Below, piece by piece: positions 34,628-46,285 of a stretch of 64,000 nt of DNA. The DNA is from Danio rerio (lineage: Eukaryota > Chordata > Actinopteri > Cypriniformes > Danionidae), in contig NC_133184.1 in the NCBI RefSeq assembly GCF_049306965.1, positions 4,442,001 through 4,506,000 of the forward strand, written 5' to 3'. Every line of letters starts with the position of its first letter. Within the stretch, counting starts at the first letter, position 1. Both the position numbers and the translations under genes were made by a program. Under the pieces are notes generated by a model, which saw only the letters and a list, made by a program, of their open reading frames with translations, was not told where the DNA came from and made no database searches.

Positions 34628-35096
34628 TAAGCTGCGGTCACACTGGGCTTTTCCTCCCATAGACTTCCATTCATACGCACACGAATGTGTCAGACCGGAA
34701 ACGCAGGGTCATGCGTTAAGTTTCGCTGGTTGCTGCGGTGCAAAGTTCAAGCTTGGTGAACTCTGACCTGCGAAAACGCATCACTTGACTGCGTGAGACC
34801 AACCAAGGATCAAAACATGACCTCTCTGGACAAAAATCTAAAACATGGAGCAAATTCTGACTTTTTTAATGCCTAAAGGAAGGTTAATTTAATGCCTTCA
34901 CTGCCATTACTTTCACATTTAAAATGTAATGTTGCTCATCTGTGCAGTCAGTGAAGCATAAGCTTTGATTGGCTGATCCTTTAAAGTAATGAGGTGGTGT
35001 CCTGTTATATTTTAATGCTAGTTTATTCCCACCCCTTGTCGCAGCGGCGCACGACAGAATTTCACACACACAAACTCTAGTGTGACCGTAGCTTTA
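34628..35096. mobile_element. MITE with AAGCTGCGGTCACACT termini
   Basis: The left end AAGCTGCGGTCACACTGGG and the right end, inverted, AAGCTACGGTCACACTAG form its TIRs. It contains the left half (34874-35007) of the perfect inverted duplication. A diverged right-end copy lies at 53861-53918. Confidence 0.6.
34874..35007 (+). repeat. Perfect inverted duplication, left arm (134 bp)
   Basis: Compared base by base, this segment is the exact reverse complement of 37251-37384, with no mismatch. Similarity stops sharply at both edges. Confidence 0.95.
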
Positions 35097-35348
35097 GGAC
35101 TTCTATACTTATTGATCTAGCTCCATCATTTTCTATCTCATCTTACGTTACATCTTCTCATCCAATCAACATGGACAATGGCTCTCTCATGAGTAAACAT
35201 TCCTGCCAGGCGCGTCCGTGCTTAGGTCAGTAGTTTTTAGGTTTTCAGGTAGGTATGGGACGATAACCGTATTCAAGGTTTACCGTAGTTTGGAAAAGTG
35301 AAGGTTTTAAATCTTCAAAATGTTCCATTCCTAAGGTATATGTATATG

Positions 35349-35476
<128 letters not shown>

Positions 35477-35656
35477 AGGACAACAGTATCTCCAGCAGAA
35501 AAGATATCTGATCATGCCATTTTAAACTCTAAAGAAATCTGTCTTTTTGAAACTAATGAAGACAGCAGAAGTCAACGAGATACATTTGATTTATTAAGCC
35601 ACATTAACGTGTTTACTGATCCAAAATACTTTGAACGTTTCTTAAAGTAAAATACG

Positions 35657-36395
35657 TTGGCTGCTTCTAAAATCCCCTACTACTCAGTAGGTATTGCATT
35701 TAAATTTACTACTTGACCGATAGAAAAGTATGTTCTACACCCCTACTGAAAAGTCCAGCTTAAACCAGGCTAGGCTGGTTGGCTGGTTTTAGCTGGTTTT
35801 TGGCCATTTCCAGGCTGGTTTCCAGTCATTTCCAGCCTGGTCTTAGCTGGTCAGGCTGGGAGATGACCAGCTAAAACCAGCTTGACTAGCCTAGCCAGGC
35901 TGGGAGTCCAGCCAAAACCAGCTATGTCCAGCTTAAACCAGGCTGGTCAAGCTGGTTTTAGCTGGATTTAGCTGGTCATTTACTAGCCTGACCAGCTAAG
36001 ACCAGGCTGGAAATGGCTGGAAACCAGCCTGGAAATGGCCAAAACCCCTCTAAAACCAGGCTGGTCGACTAGCTAAAACCAGCCAACCTAGGCTGGTTTA
36101 AGCTGGATTTTTCAGCAGGGACAGTATGAATGTGAGTAGTATGGAGCTTGGATGCACTATGGATGCCATTTTGTCATCACATGACATACCTGCTTCACTT
36201 CCATTTATGAATTGTTTCACGGTGCATCATGGCATAGCGTAGCGTTCATCACTTCTAAATCTTGCAGGAAGTAGTAGGTCATCCTTTTTACATACTGTTT
36301 TTCAAATTGTATGAATTCGGACATACTACTTTTCTTGCATACAGTTTTTAGCATACTATGTCATATGAAGCAATTTTGGACGCAGACATCATGTT
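35657..36395. mobile_element. MITE, family M, copy 2 (interrupted)
   Basis: The left part 35657-35738 and the right part 36121-36395 align with 33165-33562 and are separated by the palindromic element. It ends near TTTTGGACGCAGAC. Confidence 0.65.
35739..36120. mobile_element. Palindromic ACCAGC-rich MITE inside family M copy 2
   Basis: The ends CCCTACTGAAAAGTCCAGCT and, inverted, CCCTGCTGAAAAATCCAGCT lead into long arms made of variants of AAACCAGC and GGCTGGTTT. Compared with the empty site in copy 1, ACA appears on both sides, a probable short TSD. A fragment of the same family lies at 59550-59752. Confidence 0.8.
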
Positions 36396-36538
36396 CAAAG
36401 TGATAAAAGTTATTGTTTTTTTACCCAGACAATTAAAAAGAACATATTTTAGAGCAGTAATCACAATACCGTGAAACGGTGATGCTTTTATCCAAGGTTA
36501 TAATACCATGAGAAACTTATACCGGCCCATGCCTAGGT

Positions 36539-37250
36539 TGAGGTCAGTCTTTAACGAAAAAAAAGAGAAGGATGGGAGAGTTTGTTTTTTGATGTTCTCC
36601 TTTTTTCCTATTTAAACGTGTCATGTAAAAGTAGTTTTTTCATCGAAACAAAGCCACGAATTGGCTCATTACAGAAACTCTGAATGGGTTCGTGTACACC
36701 TGTGTGTTAAAAATTTAGGAGGGTGCATTGCTTTCAAGCCAACCAGCACTATGTTGCAGTCCATGACGACATTTTACTTCTAAATGAATCCCTCAACATC
36801 TGCCAACAGGCAGGTATCCGATAATGGGGACTAGGAGGTTGGATTTAAACCTTCCCAGTAAGGTACACCTAGTTGTTGTTTTTTAAGGTATTGTAGTAAT
36901 TTGCATGTCATTTCGAAACACTATTTGTCTGGATAATGGCTGTATACTCTCCGTTTTTCTAAAAATAAGATAATTTTTAGGTTCTGGTACTTTCATTGTT
37001 CATACGTTCAGGTTCTGACATTTCCCATCTGGCAACACTGACAGCCTTCCTTCTCTTGCTTTTGTTCACTGACAATGAAACTGAATAAAATAAATACATG
37101 TCATCGTCTCATACAGCAGTGGTTATTTCTAAGTGCTCAGGTCTGTGCTTTTTTCAACAACGCTGTGGCTAATAGGAAAAAGTACAGAGATTCCCATGGT
37201 AATTGAGGCAAAACAATCTGCTGGAAGAGAGGTGCTCACTGGGTGTGCAT
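36539..37250. other. Unassigned sequence
   Basis: No recognised gene or element. The 68-codon frame at 37133-37339 runs into the inverted duplication and is not a credible gene. Confidence 0.3.
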
Positions 37251-37384
37251 TAACAGGACACCACCTCATTACTTTAAAGGATCAGCCAATCAAAGCTTAT
37301 GCTTCACTGACTGCACAGATGAGCAACATTACATTTTAAATGTGAAAGTAATGGCAGTGAAGGCATTAAATTAACCTTCCTTTA
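37251..37384 (-). repeat. Perfect inverted duplication, right arm (134 bp)
   Basis: Exact reverse complement of 34874-35007. Unlike the left arm it shows no flanking TIRs of the host MITE. Confidence 0.95.
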
Positions 37385-37854
37385 AATCATTTCAATAAAG
37401 GCAGAAGGTGCACTTAAGTCCAGGGATATTAAAATCTAATATTTCATTGATCCTTCACCAGATTTCTATAAAGAAATAACGAAAAATTCTGATAAAGAGC
37501 TTTTCACTGATTCCTAATGTCCTTAAAGCACATCAAAGGCATCCTATTTAAAGTCCCTGTCATGAAACCAAAAGCCATATATATTTATTTATTTCTAAAC
37601 AGAATTCATGCGTGGGTAAAATTTCCGCATTTACAATTTAGGTATACAACTACCTCTGGTGGTTCTAGTGTTAAGAGGTGCAGCTTAGAAATACTGCAAA
37701 CATTCCTGTGTTCCTAAAATGAGATTAAGACCAATTTCAAACCATTTGAGAGAAAGAAATATAAATCAATTTTTGGGTAAACTCTTCAGAATGATGTGAC
37801 AAATAGCAGCTTTTAACCAAACTAATGTCCCTTTTTCTTTTGAGACTTTAAATT

Positions 37855-39212
37855 TTATTTTCATTAGGCATAGTCTCTTTATTCATTAGTGGTTGCCACA
37901 GCAGAATGAACCGCCAACTTAATCAGCATATGTTTTACACAGCGGATGCCTATCCAGCTGCAACCTAGTACAGGGAAACATCCATCCATACTCATTCAGA
38001 CACATACACTACGGCCAATTTATTTTACTCAATTCACCAATACCGCTTGTCTTTGGACTGTGGGGTAAACTGGAGCACCTGGAGGAAACCCTCACAAACA
38101 TGGGGGGAACATGCAAACTCTATACAGAAATGCCAGCTGATGCAGCCGGGACTTTAACCAGCGACCTTCTTGCTGTGAGGCGACAGTGCTAACCAGGGCT
38201 TGACATTAACTTTTTTGATCACCAGCCAGTGGCTAGCAGTTATCCAACATTACTAGCCACTCACCATTTTCACTAGCCACACTTTTGTTGTTGGGAAAGT
38301 ATATTTTATATGCATAAATATGACTTTGACATGCTAAAATGACTTGATTTAAATTTTTTGGAATGTCCACATGCCTCCTCATTTATTTTACTTATTGTGT
38401 ATGAGCTTGCTCAGTGAGCATGAGCACACTGGTCATGGTTTCATAGTGTTGTTTTGCAATTAGTTTTTATTTCACATGACTTTTCAGAGCTGAAAGGATT
38501 TACCAAATTTATCTCTGACCACATTAAAAATAAATAAATAACTTTTTTTTTGCCACAAATTTTAAATAATGTGTCAAAACAAGCAAAATATAGCTGTATA
38601 CCATACTTTTTATTTAACAAAACATATCTTAAAAAAAAAAAAAAATGTTGACACCAGTTAACTACACATAAATGGGAAGTTAATATCCTGTATTCTGTTT
38701 AAATAATCGTTAAAGCGAAAGCAACCAGTGCTGCTTACAAAAAAGACTAACCAGGAGCTCTTGAAAGCAGCAGGACTGTGGGTGCAAGAACATAACGTTT
38801 TGTCTAGTCTCTTTGAAAGAGAACCGATTACACCATTTGCGTTTCCAGGCACGGCTGTTTCAGGTAAAACGGGAGCATGCACGTGTTTTAAACAGTTGCG
38901 CGCATCACATCAGCTGTTGGCGCGATTGATTATCCTCTCATTCAGTATTCAACCGGCTTTCTTTAGCCCGCACGAACAAAAATTATATTTGTCAGTCATG
39001 CTGCTTCTCGCTTCTATGGTCGCATTTGCACGAATATTGGGCCATCCTTATTGTCGAACCCTGCTTTTAAGAAAAACTACAATTTAAAAATTATTTTTAA
39101 CCAGCCAAAGTGGCTATTGGAGATAGCTGTCAAACCAACCAGAGCTAAAATCTACCCGCATTTGGCGGGTGTTAATGTAAAGCCCTGGTGCTAACCACTG
39201 AACCACTGTCAC
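37855..39212 (-). mobile_element. V-SINE (DANA/HE1_DR type), copy 1, split by a hAT element
   Basis: Minus-strand SINE: the tRNA-like head is at the right (GTTCAGTGGTTAGCAC, then after the break the GACCTTCTTGCTGTGAGGCG region as its inverse), the body includes the inverse of GGGAACATGCAAACTC and TTTGGACTGTGGGGTAAACT, and the tail is at about 37855-37900. Its head is cut by the insertion 38194-39187. The head carries polymerase III A- and B-box remnants. Confidence 0.85.
38194..39187. mobile_element. hAT-type element inserted in the SINE
   Basis: TIRs are CAGGGCTTGACATTAAC and, inverted, CAGGGCTTTACATTAAC (16 of 17 match). The target duplication GTGCTAAC is perfect on both sides (38186-38193, 39188-39195), the 8-bp length expected of hAT. 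The plus-strand frame at 38728-39087 (119 codons) has no transposase motif I recognise. At 994 bp the element is probably non-autonomous. Confidence 0.88.
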
Positions 39213-39626
39213 TTTTCTGACATTTTCACGAAAAATAACAGCCATAAAAAGCTTAGTGTGTTCATCAGCAGTTTTTCTATTTAAAATAATCATCTAATTA
39301 TTAATATTTATGTCTAATGTGTTAAACATGCACTGTAACATAAGCTCAGTGAAACAAACATTACGTTAATCAACATAACAGTGTGAAATGAATAATGCCT
39401 AATAAGTCACATAGGAGAAACTGTCCATCATATGGCTTGGAAAAAAATATTTGCTACCATTTCCTTGGCAAATAAATATGTACAGCAGGTCATACCATAA
39501 GAGGGAGAGGGATATTTTACCATGCAACAGTGGGTGTCATCCAAACCAGTCCACCAGAGGAACACATGTTAGCCTACTTCATTAGTACTAATGTGTATAA
39601 TGAGTCTGTGTGTTTCCTTAATATGT

Positions 39627-40219
39627 TTATGTGAAGCGATCAGAGTTCATCTTTCGTAGTTTGGGCGGCAGGTGTCCATCCATGCGGCCTCCACCACCAG
39701 ACAGTCTCTGTAGTTTCGGTGGCAAGTCCGCAACTGATTTGCTGATGGCCTCGCTGGAAATCCTAGTCGTCTTGGTAACCTGCATTTCCTCTAAGACCCC
39801 AGGCACTGAACTGATGCGCTGGAGCTTTATAGGCAGTTCGCCAAGGCTGTATGTCATCTCTGATGTGGTGGAGCTCATTCTCAGGAGCTTCCTGGGAAGC
39901 CCATCTCTACCTGTCATCTTCTGAACTTTGGCTGGTAATTTGGTGGTGCTCTCTGGATCTTCCAGTAGTTCTAGGCAGTCAAGGGAGCTGTTCTTTTCTC
40001 CGCTGTTGCACAGCGATGGGGCCATGAGTGGTGAGGACATGAGTAATGCCTCGTCCTGTTCCTTTGCACTGTAGGGAGGTGTGGGAACTTCGAATGTGGC
40101 ATGGAACTGAGAATAATCCACTTTAAAGAAGCCCTCCTCTAGAGAGATGACTGGGAAGAATCTGTGGCCCCAAAGCACCTCGTCCTCTGTGTATGATGTC
40201 CGCGCTTGACAAGTCATGC
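39627..40219 (-). CDS. kcnj3: Kir3.1 (GIRK1) last coding exon
   Basis: Kir3.1 is a pore-forming subunit of G-protein-gated inward rectifier potassium channels in the plasma membrane of heart and neurons. The exon follows acceptor CCATAG; its first two bases complete a Gly codon split after exon 2 (61928). It encodes 196 residues to a TAA (39629-39627), starting [20 protein letters not shown], the conserved C-terminal cytoplasmic domain, with [12 protein letters not shown] marking the end of the Kir core at about residue 50. The long tail unique to Kir3.1 follows and ends KMNSDRFT, as in mammals. The tail holds five copies of an LPxKLxxM/I/L-S/G motif (residues 94, 107, 128, 165, 183). The frame is fully open and well conserved, so the gene is active. 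Which teleost duplicate (a or b) is not decided. Confidence 0.96.
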
Positions 40220-41039
40220 CTATGGACAAAGGTACAAGAAAAGGAATGTGAATAAATAAGAGTAGTCAAAATCAAAGATTTATTAATTAGCGTAGAGGTC
40301 TGCATTCTGAATTTCTGAATAAAACGCGGTAGCGGTTAGTAACTCTGGTGTAATTTGAACGGGAGGGGCAGTCTAACAATATAGCGCTCTTGAGTCCTGA
40401 TATTATTTCGGAACAGCATATCTGTGATTTCCTGAATGTTTTTGAGCACCGGTACAGCCAGTGCTCTCAACTGTTACATGCTAAATGCATGAATTAGATG
40501 CATGGTTTTTTCCCCAGTCTGTGTGCGCATCATCTGCATAACGGTCCTCAGCGTGGGCTTTACCAATATGGGAGAGCAAAGTGAAGGTGCGCTGTCCTTC
40601 AGCTTGCATTAAAAAATGGTCAGTTTACTGTCCGGAAACCCACATTAGGTGAGTCTTTTACATGTGTCATAGACACAAATGGAAAAAAAATAGGCTTTGC
40701 GCAATGTGATAATACCTCAACGTTTTACCCTTTAAAAATCACAAGACTGTGTGGGAATATTAATTTATATTATCTGTATTTAACTGAAAAGTTGTTTTTA
40801 GGGTGTGACAGACCTTAAATGTCTTAGTTTCCTGAGCCATGATGGTCTCCAAAGTAATGCAAATTGTCAGTTTCACAGCACTGCTGTATCTATCGTCTCT
40901 GTCTCCAGAATATCATTTGCACACTGTTTTAATGCTAAAATGTATGGTGAATGGGTAGTTAAATGCTGATGAGATCGGGCCTGGAAAGGCATGTTACCCT
41001 GCTGACAACAACACTTCATTTGCATGCTTTGTTTTAGAC

Positions 41040-41228
41040 CAGGGGTGCTCAATCCTGTTCCTGGAGATCTACCTTCCTGCAGACTTCAGTTGCTACCGAT
41101 ATCAAACAACCTGCCTGTTATTATCAAGTGGTGTTCAGGTCCTAATTAATTGGTTCAGGTGTTTGATATGGGTAGCAACTGAAATCTGCAGGAGGGTAGA
41201 TCTCCAGGAACAGGATTGAGCACCCCTG
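41040..41228. mobile_element. hAT MITE of the CAGGGGTG palindrome type, copy 2
   Basis: TIRs are CAGGGGTGCTCAATCCTGTT and its exact inverse. A perfect 8-bp TSD TTTTAGAC lies at 41032-41039 and 41229-41236. The interior matches copy 1 (GGTCCTAATTAATTGGTTCA). The perfect TSD suggests it is not very old. Confidence 0.9.
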
Positions 41229-41527
41229 TTTTAGACTGTCCCCACCAACATGTATCAAATGTATTTCAAGAGTTCACACTTAGCTGATGATTGATTATAA
41301 GCAAGTTTGGCATGCTGTCCCAGGAGAGAGCCCTGAGCTCAAAGGTTCTTGAGCTCTGGGCTCCCTCCCGTTTGGAGGGCGAGAGGGGAGCCTTGAGCTC
41401 AGGTAGATCTCGACAACTCCCCCTTGATAAAAACTGATGACTAAAAATTGAATGCTATGAAAATATAGCAATAATATTAACTGTAGTGCAAAATTTATGT
41501 GTTTTAGATTTATCAATTTCCTTGTTG

Positions 41528-41701
41528 TGCATGTTTTTTGGAATGTGGGAGGAAACCAGAGGACCCGGGGAAAACCCACGCAAGCACGGGAAGAACATGC
41601 AAACTACACACAGAAACGACCACCGGCCTGTTAAAGGACTAGAACCGGTGACGTTCTTGCTGTGAGGCGACAGTGCTAATCACTTGGCCACCATGCCGCC
41701 C
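41528..41701 (-). mobile_element. V-SINE (DANA/HE1_DR type), 5' half fragment
   Basis: Minus-strand SINE head and body start: the inverses of CTGTCGCCTCACAGCAAGAA and GCATGTTCTTCCCGTGCTTG are present, ending at the tRNA-like head near 41700. The 3' half is missing. Confidence 0.75.
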
Positions 41702-42962
41702 TATGGAGGGAAAGGTGAAGAGGTAGGGTGGAAGGGGGGATTCTTCAAATCGAAGATGACTGTAGTGAAAAAACCCTGGCTCTTTATAGTGGGTTAGGAA
41801 TGGCCTGATTGGTGGATCATGCATGCTAATGCAGAACCAGCCGTGTTCAATCATAATCACGTGCTCCTCTCGAAATTAGTTTATGAATAAACTTCACTTA
41901 AACTGAGTGTCTGTTGTACCAATTGAGAGTTTCTTTCGATGCGCCACAGCCATGCTGAGTTCTTCTTATTAAAGGATTCTGCTTTGAAGACAACCGAAAG
42001 TTCTCCCTGGTTTTTTGGGCTCGTCTTAGAATTTCACAACAGTTTGGTGCCGCGAGCCAGACTACAGAAATTCACAACAACTGGAACCTCAGGTTTAACT
42101 CTTGATGGTAATTTTGTCATAAATTAAGAACATGGACCTGTTCGTTGATAGCAATTTGTCATTTGAAGGCCATATTTCAAACCTTTATGAAACAGTTCTG
42201 TTTATTCTTATGATTGTTTTAAAATTAGAAGTTAAAAAAGTAATGCTATGACATCATGCTCTCAGTACCTAATGCATAAAGCAAATCTGTGCTTATCCAA
42301 ACTAAATTGCAAAAAGTAGTGTATTTCTTCTTATCTTGATTTGTCTGTTTCTCTCATATACCAAGGTGAACATTGTCATTTATACCAAATGTAATTTATA
42401 ACATTGAAATCGTCATTGTCAGGAAATAACCTTGACTGACGGGTACCTGCACTTCTATTAAGAATCATGTTCATTGAGCTCAAGGCCCCTGAAGAGGGAC
42501 CTCAATTCTAAATTGTTGTGCAAAAATCATTTAAAAACCATGTGTGGACAAAAACCTGTGCGTATGCCTCTCTTCCAGATTTATAAATAGCAAATGATCT
42601 TGAAGATCTTGACTTCTGTCAGATCTCCACCTTGTAAACGCCCCCTAATTAATATCATTACCATATGAAAGAGCACATGCCAATATCCAATTTTCTCTGC
42701 TTGAGATTGAAGAGCACAAAGAAAGAAAAACTTGTCAGAGTAGGGTAGAGGCTCCATATAGAACATTATAGAAAAAAAAATATTACTTTTTTATTTATGG
42801 TTGTGGGCAACGCAGTGGGTCAATTTTATCCTGTAAAAGATTGGATGCTTTTACTGGATGTTCGAACAGCTGCAGTACTTCAACTGCAGTGTGTATGCCT
42901 GCAGTAATTTTCCGTGTTTTACAAATATGAACGTTGTTATGAATTTAAGTGCACACACACAC

Positions 42963-43445
42963 CAGGGCCGGAGTGGGACTCCTTATCAGCCCTGGAGTTT
43001 CAAGCCTCAGACCGGCCCACGACTGACTGTATTAAAATAAGTTAATTTCCAATTCAGTTTCTAATTACACTATCACGTCTTTTTTTGAGAAAACAGCTGC
43101 TTTAGAACTTCAAATGTTCAACAACCCTAACAGTATTATATGTGTTAACAATAAAAATGAAAATAATTAATTACTCAGACGAGGATCAAACCCGGGTTGG
43201 TGGCGTCGTAACCTAACGTGCTAACCCTCATCTGAGTTATATCATCATTAACCTGCAGGCTGCATCATGCCCACGAGGCTGCGAGAAAATAGATAAAAAG
43301 AGCAGAGCTAGTCAAATAATGAATAAGAACATTGTGGTCAAGTAAATAAATAAATTAATTTTAAAAGTGTGACTGCTGAGAGCAACAGATTCTGGAGCTA
43401 GGGACACTATTCTCCCGGTCCTCCCGATTAGCCAATACGGGCCTG
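42963..43445. mobile_element. hAT MITE with a tRNA-like interior
   Basis: TIRs CAGGGCCGGAGTGGGAC and, inverted, CAGGCCCGTATTGGC are loosely paired. An 8-bp TSD ACACACAC is perfect on both sides (42955-42962, 43446-43453), although such a low-complexity sequence could match by chance. On the minus strand an RNA polymerase III B-box-like GGGTTTGATCC lies at about 43187-43200, inside a segment resembling a tRNA 3' half. Confidence 0.65.
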
Positions 43446-43458
43446 ACACACACTCTAA

Positions 43459-44115
43459 TGCTGCGTTCACATCAAATGCGGAAGAAGTGTCAAGCATGAG
43501 GGATTAACATGTTAAGTCAATGCAGAGGCGCAAATAGACATCCTGTGGCGTGATTGATCTCGCACAAGTTTGCGCGAGTTGGAGAAATCAGAACTTCAGC
43601 AGACATTCATGCCGCATTAACCAATCAGGAGCTTGCTCTTTTGGGCCGTGAATATGACGTAGAGCCTGTTGTTGGTGTCCCGGGAGGAAATCCTCCTGCC
43701 GACACCGGACAACAGTTGATTAAACTGGGCTTGGCTTAGTCAGAAGAACCGCTGAAAGCTTCCAACATCCAGGTTCAGTTTTTGGAGGAGTTTATGGGCT
43801 CACAGAGCTGGGTACACCTCTGAAAAGATGTAGTGGACTCAGACTTGGAAATTAATCGATTTTCAGCCTTCATAAAGCACAGTTATTCCCTCAATAAAAT
43901 CCATGTTAGCCATTTAGCAACAAAGCTAGAGTCACCAGGCAGACAGAAGCCCAGGCCATGACACGAATCCGCATCTATTGTGAAGCGGATTTGATGCGCG
44001 AATGTAGCAGATTTGACGGGCAAATGAAGCGAGTAAACTCAAAATGTTCACACATCTATTTACACGCGTATAGCATGATTTATCCATGCGTACCGTGTCT
44101 GGTGTGAACACAGCA
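43459..44115. mobile_element. Harbinger-type MITE, family H, copy 2
   Basis: TIRs are TGCTGCGTTCACATCAAATG and, inverted, TGCTGTGTTCACACCAGACA, flanked by TAA (43456-43458, 44116-44118). The interior, including the CTGGGCTTGGCTTAGTCAGA segment, aligns with copy 1. Confidence 0.8.
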
Positions 44116-44694
44116 TAAGATCGAATATGAGCATGCACACATTTTATAAATGAGGACCCAGCTCTGCCTCTTCATTTGTTTGACTTGTCCCCTGACTGAG
44201 CCTGGTTTCTCTCAAGTTTTTTTTTTTCCTTATTTCCATCAGATGGTGGAATTCGCGTTCTTTGTCAATGTTTGAAGGAATTGGCCACATGTTGCAAAAA
44301 TGTGATTAAAATAATAATAATTTTACAACAAAAAATAATAGACATGAACTGGACTTAATGTCTACAACAACTAATGTCTCTTCTCGAATCAAAGCCAGCT
44401 ATATTTACATATGTCAGCTTCCACCAAAACAAACTTGTTTGTTGCAAAAGTGTTAAAGGACAATATCTTTTCCCTGCATCATCCATCTCTCTTGTGTGCC
44501 ACTGAACTCAACCTAAATGGCACACACACCAGGTGAGTGCTGGAATGACCACAGGACATGTCGGCACCTAAGTGGACATGTGGTTGACACTTCCCACAAG
44601 GACAATGATAATACCATGCAGCCACAAAAACCACTGCTCATGAACACCTGCACACTAACACTGAAAGTCTATGACATATTGTAATGCTGAGTTC

Positions 44695-45505
44695 ACACCA
44701 GACGCGGAGGAATTCATAAAGCGCGAGTGATTTAAATGTTAAGCCAATGCAAAGACGGGAATAGACATCATGCAGCACGAATGACTCGATTCACGCGAAT
44801 AAAACGGCACAAATTGAGGATGTTTCGTGCAAATCGCTCAAGTTTAAAAATCTTAACTTCAGCGGACATTCACGCCACATTAACTAATCAGGAGCGTTTG
44901 CTCTTGTGTGGCCGTGATTATGACGTAGAGCCTGTTGTTGGTGTCCCGGGGGAAAATTCTCCTGCCGACACAGACAACAGTTAAACAAACTGGGCTTGGC
45001 TCAGTCAGAAGCACCGCTAAAAGCCTCCATCCTCCAGGTTAAGTCTCTGGAGGGGTTTATGAGCTCACAGAGCTGGGTGCACCTCTGAAATGATCTAGAG
45101 GACTCAGACACGGCTTCAAACAAATCGATGCTGTTTTTCAGCCTTCATAAAGCCCATAAACGGTTATTTCAGCCTGATCTCGCGGGAAAACGTAAGTATT
45201 TTATGTTTTGGCAGTTTAGTGGCTAATTCGTACGAATTCGTAAGAGTTCAGTCGTACGAAATTGTACGATTTTTAAAAAGGAGGCATGGCACCTAATCCC
45301 ACCCCTAAACCCAACCGTTATTAGGGGATGAGCAAATCATTCTAAAATGTACGAATAAGATTGTACGAATTCTTACAAATTAGCCACTAAATGAAAAAGT
45401 TACGAATTGCCATGAGATTGTGTTGGTTATTCTCTCTATAAAATCCACGTTAGCCATTTAGCAACAAAGCTACAGTCACTAGGCAGACAGAAGACACCCA
45501 AGGAA
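44695..45505. mobile_element. Harbinger-type MITE, family H, copy 3 (right end missing, interrupted)
   Basis: Starts TGCTGAGTTCACACCAGACG after TAA (44692-44694) and aligns with copies 1 and 2 up to about 45505 (AGGCAGACAGAAG), where similarity stops before the right TIR. A further element is inserted at about 45169-45423. Confidence 0.75.
45169..45423. mobile_element. MITE nested in Harbinger-type copy 3
   Basis: Comparison with copies 1 and 2 shows 255 bp of extra sequence flanked by CGGTTATT and TGGTTATT (7 of 8 match), fitting a hAT-length TSD. The arms contain pairing phrases such as GTGGCTAATTCGTACGAATT and its inverse. Confidence 0.65.
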
Positions 45506-46138
45506 GTGATCAATACCTTTTTTCACCAGCACAAACCAGGTGCTAGTTTGGAGCCAGTGCTATTGCCAGTTCGGAGCAGATATGTCTGGTGATCCTTTTA
45601 AGACCTACTTTGCTTTTTTCATTGTCTAGAGAGCCACCGTAGAGGCACATAAACAAATTTTCCCTCAATGCTATTAATATGAACCCTTTCACGTGTATGA
45701 TCACACCAGTGTGATCACCCTTAGCTGGTCCCTGAATCATATGATCATACCAGGGTGATTAGAACATTTAGAACGCACGTCATCAACTGCTAAAATTTAA
45801 ATCTTCGTTGCACTGAAGCTTAGAAAGAGATACACTGTGCTTTTTTAAATCCCTATTTATTAGTTTTCAAATAACATTTATTTTAGGTAACAGACGTTCA
45901 AATACAATATTTAAACAATGCATTCAAACATCTAAACTAAACATGGTGGCATTCATCGCCTACCATAAAACAAATAAAATTATGATTATTAAGCTGTGTA
46001 AATGATGAAATACATGTTCGTACACATATTGGACAATATCAGCTATTTATTTTTTACAATATAAGTAAAATGATTGTTAATAATTGTAAAAAATGAAAAT
46101 AGACAAAACATAATGGGCTCTATTTTAACGATCTAAGC

Positions 46139-46285
46139 CAGGGGTCACCACTTGTTCTTCAAGGGCCGGTGTCCAACAGGTTTTCAGCTCCAACCCTAAT
46201 CAAACACACCTGAACAAGCTAATCAACGTCTTACTAGGTATACTTGAAACAACCAGCCTTCCAGGACCGAGATTGGTGACCCCTG
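46139..46285. mobile_element. hAT MITE of the CAGGGGTCACCA type, copy 3
   Basis: The ends CAGGGGTCACCA and, inverted, CAGGGGTCACCAATCTCGG are flanked by ATCTAAGC and ATCTAAGT (7 of 8 match). The interior includes AATCAAACACACCTGAACAA, shared with copy 4 at 53919. Confidence 0.8.

Noticed and set aside
39631-39924. 97-codon plus-strand frame opposite the kcnj3 exon
   Set aside because: Antisense shadow of the coding exon.
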